Positions 1 to 11,958 of a stretch of DNA of 64,000 nucleotides are shown one piece after another (position 1 is the first letter of the stretch; each line of letters opens with the position of its first letter). Location of the stretch: assembly GCA_037389465.1 (NCBI GenBank), contig JAZARR010000088.1:4898001-4962000 (forward strand). Reading direction: 5' to 3'. Both the position numbers and the translations under genes were made by a program. The notes beneath the pieces are model-generated. The model was not told the origin of the DNA. It searched no databases and saw only the letters and a program-made list of their open reading frames with translations. Source of the DNA: Baylisascaris procyonis. Lineage: Eukaryota > Nematoda > Chromadorea > Rhabditida > Ascarididae.

Positions 1-2740
1 ATTGGTTGCAACGGTCAGAAGACGATTTCATATGTCTTCTAACTGAACATCGAAAACTTTTACCAGTCTATCGTTATGATATTCAGTCTTAATAGCACTA
101 TTTCAAGATAGCTAACTCTATCATTTAATACATGGAGTTATATAGAATTTAGCCTTTAAATATACCAACTGAGCGCGTTTATTTTTGCACAAATTGTGAT
201 CGTTATTTGCAATCAGCATTATTGCACTAAGTAAACAAATTTCATTTAGAGATTATTGTTGTTCTCGAAACGTTGTACTCTTTTGGACGCTGTAATTACG
301 TATCCACTTAGAATTTCTGTGATTTGATAAATGGTGATTCATCGGCACTTTCTTTTTCATTCTATTTCCTACTGTTTCACTGATTATGAACATATATTTA
401 TTCCTCAAAATGAAGTGATTTTCTACTCGATGAGTAATATTTTCTCTTCTTTTTCTTTGTTGTCTTTAACTTTCTGCTAGATATTTTTTTGGAGGCTTGG
501 AAAGGAGGGAAAAGAAAGGCGGAGGGGGATTCTATAGTTTTTATTTTTTTTTTTTATTTTTCCCGTTTTTTTTTTTACTATTGCATTGCATGGTTGTTCT
601 TTTCTTTTCGAACGCACACAAATGCTTTGCATTGTTTTGCATAATAGATTTAAAAATATTGATTTTTATAATGATAATTGTTTAATTCGGGCTTCCGCTA
701 TTTGATGTGGAACTATTATATTCTTTTGAGTTCTATTCAAGTGAGTTCTATTTCTTTCTTCTTTTTTTTTTCCGATTATTTTTGCTTTATTATTAGGCAG
801 CTCATTTATGCAATACTCTTATTAGGGTTTGTTCATTTATGTATAATTCTGTTGCATAACTGGGAATTATACCCTTAAATGAATTTATTCTATTTGCACA
901 TAGTGTAGATTGAATTAGGTCTTGATTAGAAGTGAAATACATAACGTTGAAATCGGCTGCAAAATTTTTAGAAGAAGGTAGTCTGTGGAAAGGGACACTG
1001 GCCATCCTTTGGACGCACTCGAAGAATGCCTTCGGATGCGAAATTTTATGCGAGATTAGAATAGATTCGTGAAGAAAGGGCAAAAATGATTTTCGCACGT
1101 CTTAGATCTGTGATGTTATGGGCGTTAGGTAAAAAAGATGGTGATCGTATCTAAAGTAGATATTCAAGCGATGGCATCATAACCGCGAAATGTTTTCTCC
1201 TTTTTTTTTGACAGTGAATTATAAGTGCAACGAATGGTTGCGCTCTTGTTGCAGATAACGTCGCATTCAAAGATGTTTCTTCGCAATTGGCATCGATTTT
1301 TTGAATTTTTTTTTTATTCACAAACTTTTCATAGCCTTTTTTTTAATATAAATGAGGCGACTTTTTTACGTACATTTTTTAAGCACTCGTGATAAGGATT
1401 CCATAAATTTGCATTAGTTACAACTAGGAGTAGGAGAGCTAACTGGAGAGATTTTTAAGTTGCTTATTAAATATGCAGATATTAAGATGCCAGAAATCAG
1501 AAAAGATTCAATGCGAATAAATGTGCATATATGAGAGTATTATATGTGAAAGCTATTTATGCTAGAACATATGGAATTTGTAAGTTTTGAATAAATATAT
1601 ATGTATGTTTATTTGTTGTTTGTATGATGCGGATAATATGGTGGTGGTAGATATGAATATTATAAGTTTTGTGTTGTGTGATCGCTTTATATGCGATATT
1701 GATGAGAGTTGTTCGATGATCGGTCGATTCGTTGGCTATGCTAGCAGTTGTGAATGACGGTGAATAAAAAATTTTGCATTGAAATATTGGCTGCTTATCT
1801 CTATATGGATTATTTGTTATGCGTGTTGCTGCAAGGCATCTCGCAGTGTTTACCTACCTTATATTCTTTATGTTCGTTTTTTTTTTTAATGTTTTTATTT
1901 ATTTATTAAGTTAGATTCTATGAGGTTTTCAGAGGCATCTGAGTCCCACTTTTTCGAAGTGCAAACATACTATACTAACCGTTCTAGCTTTGACAAGATA
2001 CTGTGCTTAGTATTTTGGCCCAAAAGGTACTGTACTTCTTATGCTTCTTGCCGTTTGGGTTTTTTTTTGTATGCTTGAACAAGACGATAGGGATTAATTT
2101 ATCGATCTGTGCGATAAAGTAGAGGTATCCAAGCTGTTAGGCAGAGATGTATTGGTATTTTCTCCATCAAAAGCGAACGCTGCAATTATCGGCGGAGTGG
2201 GACTGCTAAGAAAGACCGTCGAAAAATATTTCGGACTCGTCAAGGGAGCTGTGGGGTTTTTTCATATCTTCCAAAGGATTGGATAGAGGCCTACCATTGC
2301 ATTACTGCATACAGACGTCTTGTATATGGAAAAGAGTTTATACAAAATGAGTGTAGGGAAATAACGATGTGTGGTCGCTTACGATCTTTAAACAAATGCA
2401 CTCAAGCAAATCGTCGTGACCGTTATGAAGTCGAAGAGTCGGGGAATGCATCGCACAACAAGAAGGCGAGATTAGAAACAGATTAATCAAAAAACACCGG
2501 ATGCGTTATTCGATTTGTAAACACATATACACCAGCAGCCCAAGCGAACGCATATGTGAATGACGTTCCTTTATTCGTGGAGGAGGAATTGAGGAAACCT
2601 CATAACCTTTCGAATACTTGCTCTTTTGTGTACGGATCGGCCCACACCTCGTATTGATCGTTAAAGGTACTCGATAAATGAGCGACCACTGCTAGAGTGC
2701 TCATTTTATTTTAGGTGACGCTAAAGCGTTTAACCGGTCC
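1..2740. other. Non-coding, AT-rich upstream region
   Basis: I see no supportable gene. The stretch is dominated by T-rich runs and short open frames with low-complexity translations. Bases about 2100-2740 are noticeably less AT-rich than the rest. They adjoin the retrotransposon remnant and may be further decayed mobile DNA, but I could not read a recognisable protein from them on either strand. Confidence 0.5.
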
Positions 2741-3305
2741 ATCCTGGTGAGGCCACACATCCTTCTTTCCATTACTCTCTCTGCTACTGCAGATTTCTCT
2801 TCATCACGCTTCGTTGTGGACCGAGTTTCCCGAGCATTGCTGGAAGCACAGTTGTCCTGAAGATGTCGTCCTTGACATTAATCGGCAGCCTTTGATGTGT
2901 TACCACAACGCGATTGTTGTTGAAAGCGATCCGGCTTACTTTTCGTCCTCGTATGAACTCGCCGCCCGAAACGTTATTCTTATCTAGCTGACGTCCGGGA
3001 TAAATGTAATCCGTCACTTTCTCAGGTTCGGCGTCATCCGCTCGTACTAGGACTCGTGTGCAAGATCTGTTCCTCATCTACTTTGTCTTGGAGAGGTTCG
3101 TTTCCAGGTCGATATTCTTGGAGAGGCTTGCCAGTTGCTGTAGGTCGTGTTGGATTTCTTGAAGGGTTGTGACAACAAGAACACAGTCATCAGCGAATAG
3201 AAGGTGGGTTAACAATTTGCCATCACTTTCTAAACATTCCTTTCGGGGTCACCGCAAAGAGCCTCAGGGAAGTATTATCACCCTGTCGGACCCCATGGTC
3301 TCGTT
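2741..3305 (-). mobile_element. Decayed RTE-like non-LTR retrotransposon (reverse transcriptase fragment)
   Basis: On the - strand the conserved landmarks of an RTE/LINE reverse transcriptase appear in order. A GVRQGD block lies near 3281-3303. The catalytic FADD box, read as LLFADDCVLVV, begins at 3203. An NLSKT-K-MRN block follows, then YPGRQLD near 3000-2970, TTVLPA near 2860-2845, and an AVAERVMERRM thumb/C-terminal block at about 2775-2745. The copy is dead. A TGA follows the GVRQGD block, the frame shifts before FADD, an in-frame TAG lies just before the MRNRSC segment at 3077, and the frame shifts again before AVAER. The endonuclease half and the element ends were not found. The call rests on motif order; the exact clade (RTE versus a related LINE) is inference. 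Confidence 0.8.
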
Positions 3306-4362
3306 GTTGAACAAAACATGTATTTAATTATAACCAGAGGTTAAAATGGATATTAGAAGGAGAGGGGAGGTGTGGCTAGGTCGGGGTGTTGTACAAGCAA
3401 GCAAGCAGCTAACAATGCGTGTGTGCATTCGTTCGACTCCTGCCTCATCGAATGTGTACGCCGTGTTCCGTCTTTCTTCGTTCGGCCGATCTTTTATTTT
3501 GCGTCATTGGCTAGTTCATCTCTGCGATACCTGTTTTCATCACGCCTCCTGTACCTGCCTGTATACTTTTCAATAGTCTGTCACGTTTCTCTGCATGACT
3601 TAATTGATGAAAGCTCATCAAATCGAATGAGAAATGCAGTCTTTCAAAGCAATTTTTGAAAGTTACAGTCGAGGGATTTTATCGGTTGTTGAGAATTTGC
3701 TTTGCAGAAATGCATTTCATTATGGCAACGTTGTGTCCCTGTATACTTACTAACATCTAACGTATACAGCAGAATGACTTCTTGTAACGTGTTTCACGTT
3801 GATCGACCGATTTCAAAAGCTCCAATGGGCTATACGCCCACTCTTTTGACACCTCTAGAGTTGTTGTATGTTTGTGCCTGAGATTAGTGGATCGACCACA
3901 GTTGCACTCAACTCTTCGCGAGACGTGATGCTGTTCAGCGTGGGCGATAGATGAGAGTTTAGCCCACTAACTAACCGTTCGTTAACAGAAATTGCACGAT
4001 TCGTTCAAATATTAGACTTCTGAGGAATGAAAGTATTTAGCGGAATTTGAAATTGTTTTTGTTTTAAATTGTTGTTTTTTCAAAAGCGTACTCAAAAATT
4101 GTTTTTAGCATTGCGCACTTATTTACGAGTATTGCTGTTTTATTGTATATTTTATACGTCACTCATTTTTCGACATACTAGATCATTGTGTGAGTTATTT
4201 GGACTTGAGGCATGCGGAAGTTTGACCCTTCTTTATGCTTATTTCTCTTATCTTTGTTTAATTCTTATTACTTATTATTGGATAGATACCGCTTGAACGA
4301 CTTAGACTTTATGCATTTTTGAGTGAAGTAAAAATATCGTCGTTGATATTGATACGATATCA
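3306..4362. other. Non-coding DNA between retroelement remnant and HBS1
   Basis: No gene is supported. Bases about 3340-3990 are richer in GC than their surroundings and contain short open frames with no recognisable domain. They may be an extension of the mobile-element debris. The remainder is AT-rich and includes the presumed promoter or outron of the HBS1 gene. I could not identify a TATA box or any other promoter element with confidence. Confidence 0.4.
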
Positions 4363-4386
4363 ATTTCTTATCCTCCTTTTTTTCAG
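4363..4386 (+). promoter_or_regulatory. Candidate spliced-leader trans-splice acceptor for HBS1
   Basis: A long pyrimidine tract ends in TTTCAG at 4386, only 15 bases before the HBS1 ATG at 4402. No upstream coding exon is needed, because the protein starts with the conserved MSRHRN motif. In nematodes this arrangement is typical of SL trans-splicing; a cis-spliced 5' UTR intron would look the same. Confidence 0.5.
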
Positions 4387-4401
4387 CAACAATTTGTGGC
4401 A

Positions 4402-7400
4402 ATGTCTCGGCATCGAAATTTTCGTAATATGAATTATGATGATGGTAGGTTTTCTTCAATGATTCATTTGTGATAATTTTTATCGGCCTCTTATTTTATT
4501 TGTATTTTTTCCCTCATTTTCTTATGGAACGACGAATTGTTTTCTGAATTACTTAGCCAGTAGGGTATTTTTTTTTCGCGAAGTTTACTTGCGATTTATA
4601 TGCAAATAAATTTTAGGTTTAAAATTCTAAAATATCTATTAGGGGGGTATTTTCTTTGTTGTTTTATTTTATTTTTATTTCAAATATAAAAATTCGAGTG
4701 ATATTGATGACTCATCGCTTTGTCTGTTTATCAAAAAAAGTAAAAAAATGATAGGTTTTTTTTTTTTTATTGTTTTAGAGCGTGATGATGATGATGGTGA
4801 AGAATTCCATCGCTATAGTCTTTCGATGGATGACGATGTGCCGATGTCACCAAATACGGGTTCGTTGTTTCTCATTTATCAATTCCTTATGAAAAGCTCT
4901 CTCTCTCTCCGATCATCTCAAAGGCTATAGTGAAAAGTTGCTTCCAATATGGCCTTCGTTAGCAATTCTCCAATCTACGCTTGGATGGGAAATCCTTCAG
5001 TTTAGGAAGAAAAATGGCTACAAGGGAATCTTAATCCATACATTGGTAATCTTCTTGTACTGATTGATAACCTAGGCTTGAGAAAATTGCAGTTAAGCTT
5101 GTCAGGCATTAAATTGTTCGCTGTTTTTTCACACTTCATATGACGTGTAAATGCCGTTTTATATCGCAAATTCTTATTTAATAATGAAAGCGCATTTATT
5201 CAGTTAATTTCAGTTTTTTCCCCTTCTTGCCACATTTCAGTCGATATTAATCTTTTGCAGCGAAATTCATGTACCATCGACCAAAAATGCAGACAGGAAA
5301 CACGAGCAGATTATCCGATTTTGTCATGGAGGAACAATTAGAAAATGATGTTGTATACGATGAAAATGACAGCCAATTCGAACTAGAAGTAGATCGACTC
5401 GTTCCAGGTTACAATTTGTGATATCAAGGCAACATTCCATTCGCTGCTTGCGGCAGTTGCTCAGTTTTTTATAAAATGCAGCAGAACTTCAGTTATAATT
5501 GAATAAGTTGTAGATTTTTACTTCTTCTTTCATAGCACTTTCAATTGTGAATAAGTTTATATCATGTTCTTAAATGGCGCATGTTTGGGACTGCAGGGCA
5601 TGGTTTCGTTGACTTGTTGATTGCCGATGCGGATCATACGTTCGATGTTCTATGTTATATGAGAAAATGGATGCTTGCAGAAACGAAGAAATCGTTGCCT
5701 GCTCAGCCTTCATCATCAGTTACGTTCACTACATCACGTCAGCGCGATCGTAAAGCTCCGACTGGTGCAAATGCGAAGGTTTCTACTGAAGAAAGACGGG
5801 ACCAAACGCCTGTAAGCTTCCTTTTACTTGTCTTTACGTTTACTAGGCGGGATTGAATCTTTGAGTGAACATTTTAATTATTCCTTATTTTAATTCTAAC
5901 GTTGCCGATTCTTATTCTATTCACGATTCCACTTTTAATAGGTTTCTTTTTCGAAGCGGTTTGCTTCTTCTTAGAGCTTCGTTGTTAGTTTGTTTTCCTT
6001 CTTCTTTTTTTTTTTAAATTAATGAACTCATTTTTCGTTTGATTTGTTTTGTATAGCCATTACATAGATTACCACTGGCTGCATCAGCATCAGATTGACA
6101 CGTCTTCATCGGAAGGACGCATGGCAGACAAATCGGGAGAATATGGAGTTTCACTACAAGACAGGTATTGTTCTGAGCCGAAGGTGATGTAGTTTTACTT
6201 GTCTCCCATCATGGAGTGCTTTAACATGAAGGAGGAGCGGAAACATCGATGAAGAAACTGGGCACGCGGAGCCGAGGACTAAAAAGTCAATGGATATGTG
6301 GTCTCATTTTGCTACCATTGATAAGGGGTTGTTTATACTCAAACGATGTGCACATGATAAAACATTCGAGTGACACACGTCAAGCAAACAAACATTATTG
6401 TGGGCTGATAGTTACATAAATAATTCCATGGTTTTTTATATTTTTGATCTATACGTCAAATGAACTCGGGTTTTATTTGTAGAAAAAAGCAGCTAAAGAG
6501 GAGCAGCCTCGTTTGCTTATCCCCGAGGTGGAAAATTTACGCCTCTCAGAGGTATCTGAAAAAGCACGTGGCGATTCGTCAGTACGCCCGCCGACGCTTA
6601 CATCAAACGCCAGCTGCAAAAGACTAACGGCATTGGCGGTCGCTCAAGCAACGCCTACCGCAACCCCAAAGTTGGACTCTTTTAATTCACATATTTTGTT
6701 TTTCGATTCGCAGAGTTAGACTAGTCGAAATGTTTTTCATCCACTCTTAAATTGTTTTTTAATTCTGTATCAGTTATTGGTGTTATTGCTGTTGTGTCTT
6801 TTTCAATCCCTTTAGGCAGAATAGTCAGTAAAAATTGATGCATGATTCAAAGATGAATAAAAAATAAATTAGTTATATCTTTTTGAGGGTGAGGCATCGC
6901 ACTGTCGATGAAAAGCCATTAATCAACCTAGTGATTGTTGGACATGTGGATGCTGGCAAAAGCACTCTAATGGGACACCTTCTTTACCAGGTATTGTTTC
7001 ACGATTTAACATTTTCTTCTTTAAATTGTTAACTTCGGATGTATTTTACGCAATATATTGATTGGTCTAAGTGGAAAAATGCCTAGTAATAGGCAGCAGT
7101 GGTGAATGAATAGTGCGCAAACAAAGATTAACTGTTCCATACAGTGTTTAAGTTTGCAGCCCGTGTTTCAAGGAGCTTCACCTGACAGTCATCTGCGCTT
7201 ACTCACCTTTAAATAAACCATGTGAAGACTAAGCAGTATGTGAAAATTGCTTACGTTGAGCTCTTTTCAGTTGGGTCGTGTGGATGAGCGTACAATGCAT
7301 AAGTATAAGCAAGAATCGGCGAGGACGGGAAAGGCATCGTTTGCATTTGCATGGGTATTGGATGACACACAGGTTTATCATATTCCCTAAATATTGCTTT

Positions 7401-10400
7401 AGAGCTTTTCTTCTTATTTGTCTTACGTCATCATCCTTCAAAGGTTGTCACTCGTAATATTATTTCTGAAATATGAAGTATTTTCGCGAAGCTTCTCTAT
7501 AATGTATTCATTTTCCAACCCTAATTTTTGAAGGTAGTTTAAGATTTTTTTCAAGCGCTTATTTCGTCTTTTTTTCTGTCATATTTTTTGGTATAATTCG
7601 AGAAGTTCTGCAAGTTGATAATTTCAAGTTTATAATGAGTATGAGTGTTGTTTTAATTTTGCAGGAAGAGAGGCAACGAGGTGTCACAATGGATATCGCA
7701 AAAACAACATTCGAGACGGAACATAGAAGAATTGTTTTACTTGATGCTCCAGGACATAAAGATTTCATTCCGAATATGATTACAGGTGAGCTTTTACACT
7801 CAATTCTACTAGAACATTGTTTTCGTTGTTTTTTTTTTTTTTCTTGTGCAATAAACATCTACCACAAACCTTTCGCCACTCGGGATTTTTTCTTAAAGAA
7901 TGAAATATGATAAAACCACTTGATTCAGTTTCATGTTACGTTTTGAAGAGAATAGTTGATAATATCGTAGCTCGATATTTTTTAGGCATTTGGAATCTTA
8001 AAAAATATTAATTCCCACCTGTATTGACCACTCACCCTTTTCCCGACCTTTTTCTTGCGGTGGCCTGACCTCAAAAGTTGTTTATGCACTAATTCGATAT
8101 GCATAACAACTTTTACGATGTTCATTTGCCCTAGTTAGATGATTATAATAACTTTTGTGATGTGTTTACGCTAACTTCGCGTCTTTATGCGCTTATTGAA
8201 GACAAAGCGCTACTACATGCCCTCGTTGTGCCATTCGCACGTGCATTCCCATTTTTTTCATGCAAAACATATCTGAATGACCCGTCAATAACCTCAACTC
8301 CGTTTGTTCATTTGCCCTCATTCGATATGCATAAAGCTTTTACGACGTTTATATCCTCAACTCAATGTGCATATCGACTTTTATGATCAGTCAATATCCC
8401 CAACTCTATTTGCCTCGATTTCACCAACACACACTTACTTCTGCAATAAATAATTCTGCTGCTTTAATTAACTCTTTATTTATTTATTTATTCGCGCGCA
8501 GCCGTGACACTACTGTTTCATGAATGATTTTCATTAAAATGTTCATAATGTATGGTTGATTTTTTTTTTTTGCTATGGTGAACGATGTTATTATATATTT
8601 TAGGTGCGTCCCAGGCAGATGCCGGATTATTGGTTGTCAACGCGACAACAGGTGAATTCGAAACCGGTTTCGATTTAGGTGGTCAAACACGTGAGCATGC
8701 CATGCTTCTTCGTTCGCTTGGTTTGTTTTATTTTTTTACTTCTTTTATTTTATAATTTATCAGCTATTCAATTATATGCGAACGGATAGATTGTAGTGCT
8801 GTGATCTGTTTTATTATTGCGACTTCTGTAATGCATATAATGTTCTTATGTTTATATTGAATACAGTGATCCTTAGAAGGAGCCGATGACAAGGAACTAT
8901 GAGAGCAATGAGAGTAGACGGAGGAATGGGTGTGAGGACAGAAGATGGCAGTATGGGGGAGGAGGAAAAGAAGAGTGGTTGGAGTGAGGAGCGAGGAGAT
9001 AGCAGTCGTTATTCAAACGGTGTTTTGCTTACCGTTCGTATTTTTTTCTTTCATAGCACGCTTTCGATTGTAACTGCGCATGTATATTTGACTGTTGTAA
9101 ACGGCTCTTTCATCTTCTAGAGTTTCACATATTTGTGTATTTGATGAAGCAGGAATTTTGTGGAGAGGGCATCATGAAATGACCGCTGTTAAATGGCCTA
9201 AGGCTTGTATGTACCGAGCCGAAGCTATTTCTTACAAAAAATGTAGTCATCATATTTATGAGCGGCCGTCCCAACCAATCAGAGCTAGCGATCAAATGCT
9301 GATTTAACTAAAGAATCGCGCGCCTTTTTAGGTTTGGAGTGCGGTCAGTGTGATTACATTTCATGTATTTATTGGATTTGCCACGTATTCAGGGGTCACT
9401 GAGCTATCGGTGGCAGTGAACAAGCTCGACACGGTTGATTGGTCGCAAACGCGCTATGACGAGGTCTGTGGTGTCTTGCGAAACTTTCTTCGTAAGCAAG
9501 CAGCTTTTCCGGTTGTGCATTTCATTCCCGTTTCTGGACTCAATGGAATCAATCTGATCGTACCGCCGCCCGACGATCACCCTCTGCGTCAGTGGTACAA
9601 CGGACCAGCTCTTCTTCAGTTTATTGGTAAATTTCTGAAACGTTTGTTTCGAATGCTCTTTCTTCCGGCTTTTATAGTGGTTATATTTATACAAGCGTAC
9701 CGTCTAAACTATGCGATGCAAACAACCATTGGCATCCAAAAATGAGGGAAGGGGATGATGACCACACATTCGCGTTTATTCGTGACTTGAGACAATATTT
9801 TTCAAGTCTTCATTCGCAGAGAGAGTGTAGTTTTTTCAAGGCTTAACTACTTAAGTTTTCTACAGAAATGTGATTTCCAGTCTTACCTTCGCCATCATAG
9901 ACTTGAAAATAGCTCATTATTGTTGATGTTGTTGCAAACTGCAGATGGCGTAAGTGCGCCAACGCGTGGTGAAGATCGCCCATTGCGGGCTGTTATAAAC
10001 GATGTGCTTAAGACAACGCCTAATTCTGTGACCGTCAGCGTAAAGGTGGAGGCTGGTCATACCGAATGTGGCGAAAAGGTTTTTATTATGCCGAATGCAG
10101 ATGCTGCTACTGTTAAAGGTAATGTGACTTGATCATTACAATTGATGTTGCGCCAGTTTCTTGTCGAAATTACCTGTGCATTTTTAGTTGCTTGTTGAGG
10201 GTACGGTTTTCTGCTTTTATACGTCTGCTAATCGTTTAGCACCGTTTTACACCTTTGAATACCTTTTCAATTCCTATTCCATCTCGGTCCATATTTAGTA
10301 CCGATACATTACAATAAATTATTGCGCACAGTGCCCTGCTATAATTTTGTTTTCGGATGTGTGAATGCCAGCAGTTATCCAATTCTCTTTACCCAATTCT

Positions 10401-11958
10401 TTCACTACTTATCTGCTGTAATATTGCAGATAAATTCCACCACCATAGGTGTATTGCACCTAATGAGCACACAACTTACTTTATACCTCTTACGATTTCA
10501 CTTTGTTGGGCTTTATTGTAACACTGATGATGGCTTCGTTTTTACCTTTGGTGCTTCCATTCGCATTGCCGTAGCGGTGATATCGAAATGCCGTATGGAT
10601 TGTATCTGTAATTGCCGAGGAAGTTGAAAATATGAGCAGCAATTTGATGTTGTCCATCAAATTTTTCATTGTTGAAATTTGAGGGGTTAGTATGGACGAC
10701 ACAAATACTTCTGCTACAGCGATTTGTTTCGCTGGTGATCATGCCATTATTACGCTTTCCGCAACAGCCAACTTCGAACCCGACTCCATAAACAGTGGTC
10801 AAGTGCTGTGTCGCGGTGGAAAGGTACTTTCCACTTTTACAATATTTGATCTCAACTTTCTCGTTTTATAGTCTTTTATTGTCTTTGTAGTCTTCTGGCT
10901 TTCTTTTCCTGCACAATTTGAGGCTCTTAGCCCTAATAGAAGGAAACAGATAAACCCTTACTTAGAAACACTGAATTATCAAAAAAAGAGCTGTTCATAT
11001 CTTTCGATATCTTTTGTTATCTCTAGTGGAGTGTTTGAAATGCTGCATCCTTTATTTAAATAAGCTGTTTCATTTTATCGCATCTCTAATTTTGTTGCAG
11101 TTTTATTATTCGTTCAGTATTGAGCAGACTTCCCTTATTTATGTTGTTATTGGTACATGAAAGCTGTTGTCAGTGTTGATGGTGTTGATTGTTGACGCGT
11201 CAATGTGTTTAAAAATAGTTACCCTTAAGGAATGCCTCATCCCGGCAAAGCGCTTCGTTGTGCGATTGGTCGTATTCAATATAGTCGTACCGATCATGAA
11301 AGGCACAAAGGCGGAGTTATTTGCGCATTCGCTGTGCGAGCCATGCACTGTAGTGCGTCTTCGTTCGGCTCTCAGTAAGGCAAACGGCGAAGTGCTAAAG
11401 CAGAAGCCGAGGTTTGTTTGTCTTTTTTACATATGTATTTTCCACATATTTTCAGTTACATTCCTCAGTGGGAGAGTAAATTCCCGTACAGGTGGGGATT
11501 AACGCATGAAGTGACAAAATTCGATTGCTATTTTTTCACCGTTATTTGTTTTCATGTTATGGAACTTTGTACATTTTCATTGTGCACTTAATGAATGTTG
11601 GAAACTTATGTAAATACGCTTTTGATTTATTGGCTTTCACTTCATTTCGGTGATGACTATGCATTTTTACGCAGTCGATGGGTGAGAGCTGTGAAAAACA
11701 ACAGCTATATATTTCAAATCGAATGGTTTGAATGTTATTCTAAAGCATGCAGAGATAACTTCTGTTGAATTTGTTTTTCAAAAATGTGACCAATTTTGTA
11801 GATGTTTAACGCGCAATATGAGTGGAATGGTGGAAATCCAAGCGGATCGTGCGATTAGTGTGGAATCGTATGCCGAATGCAAAGCGCTTGGCAGGATAAC
11901 GCTTCGTTCTGGCGGGCAAACGATTGCTGCTGGAATTATTGAACAAGTGCTCGAATGA
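4402..11958 (+). CDS. HBS1L: HBS1-like translational GTPase (ribosome rescue)
   Basis: This cytoplasmic GTPase partners Pelota/Dom34 to split stalled ribosomes in no-go and non-stop decay. The 14 exons, all phase-consistent, are 4402-4444, 4779-4859, 5261-5407, 5597-5811, 6483-6670, 6888-6990, 7271-7372, 7665-7785, 8604-8720, 9393-9626, 9945-10118, 10684-10823, 11230-11411 and 11802-11958. They total 2004 nt, or 667 aa, close to the 684 aa of human HBS1L. The start [14 protein letters not shown] matches the family N-terminus, followed by the small HBS1 N-terminal helical domain (about 85-120). The G domain shows GHVDAGKST at 243-251, RGVTMD at 298-303, DAPGHKD at 320-326 and NKLD at 382-385. 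Two beta-barrel domains follow and end with [10 protein letters not shown] near the C-terminus. This separates it from EF1A and eRF3, which have different N-termini. The weakest borders are the exon 12 acceptor (TTTGAG) and the exon 13 acceptor (CTTAAG). Confidence 0.93.
8040..8420. repeat. Degenerate internal repeats in HBS1 intron 8
   Basis: Phrases such as ATTCGATATGCATAA, ACTTTTACGA and CATTTGCCCT recur several times in shuffled, diverged form within about 380 bases. This suggests an old tandem array or a nested repeat in the intron before the exon at 8604. No protein can be read from it. Confidence 0.45.

Noticed and set aside
802..1098. Open frame on the - strand, 98 codons
   Set aside because: No family resemblance and no supporting splice neighbours; considered as transposase debris but no motif was found.
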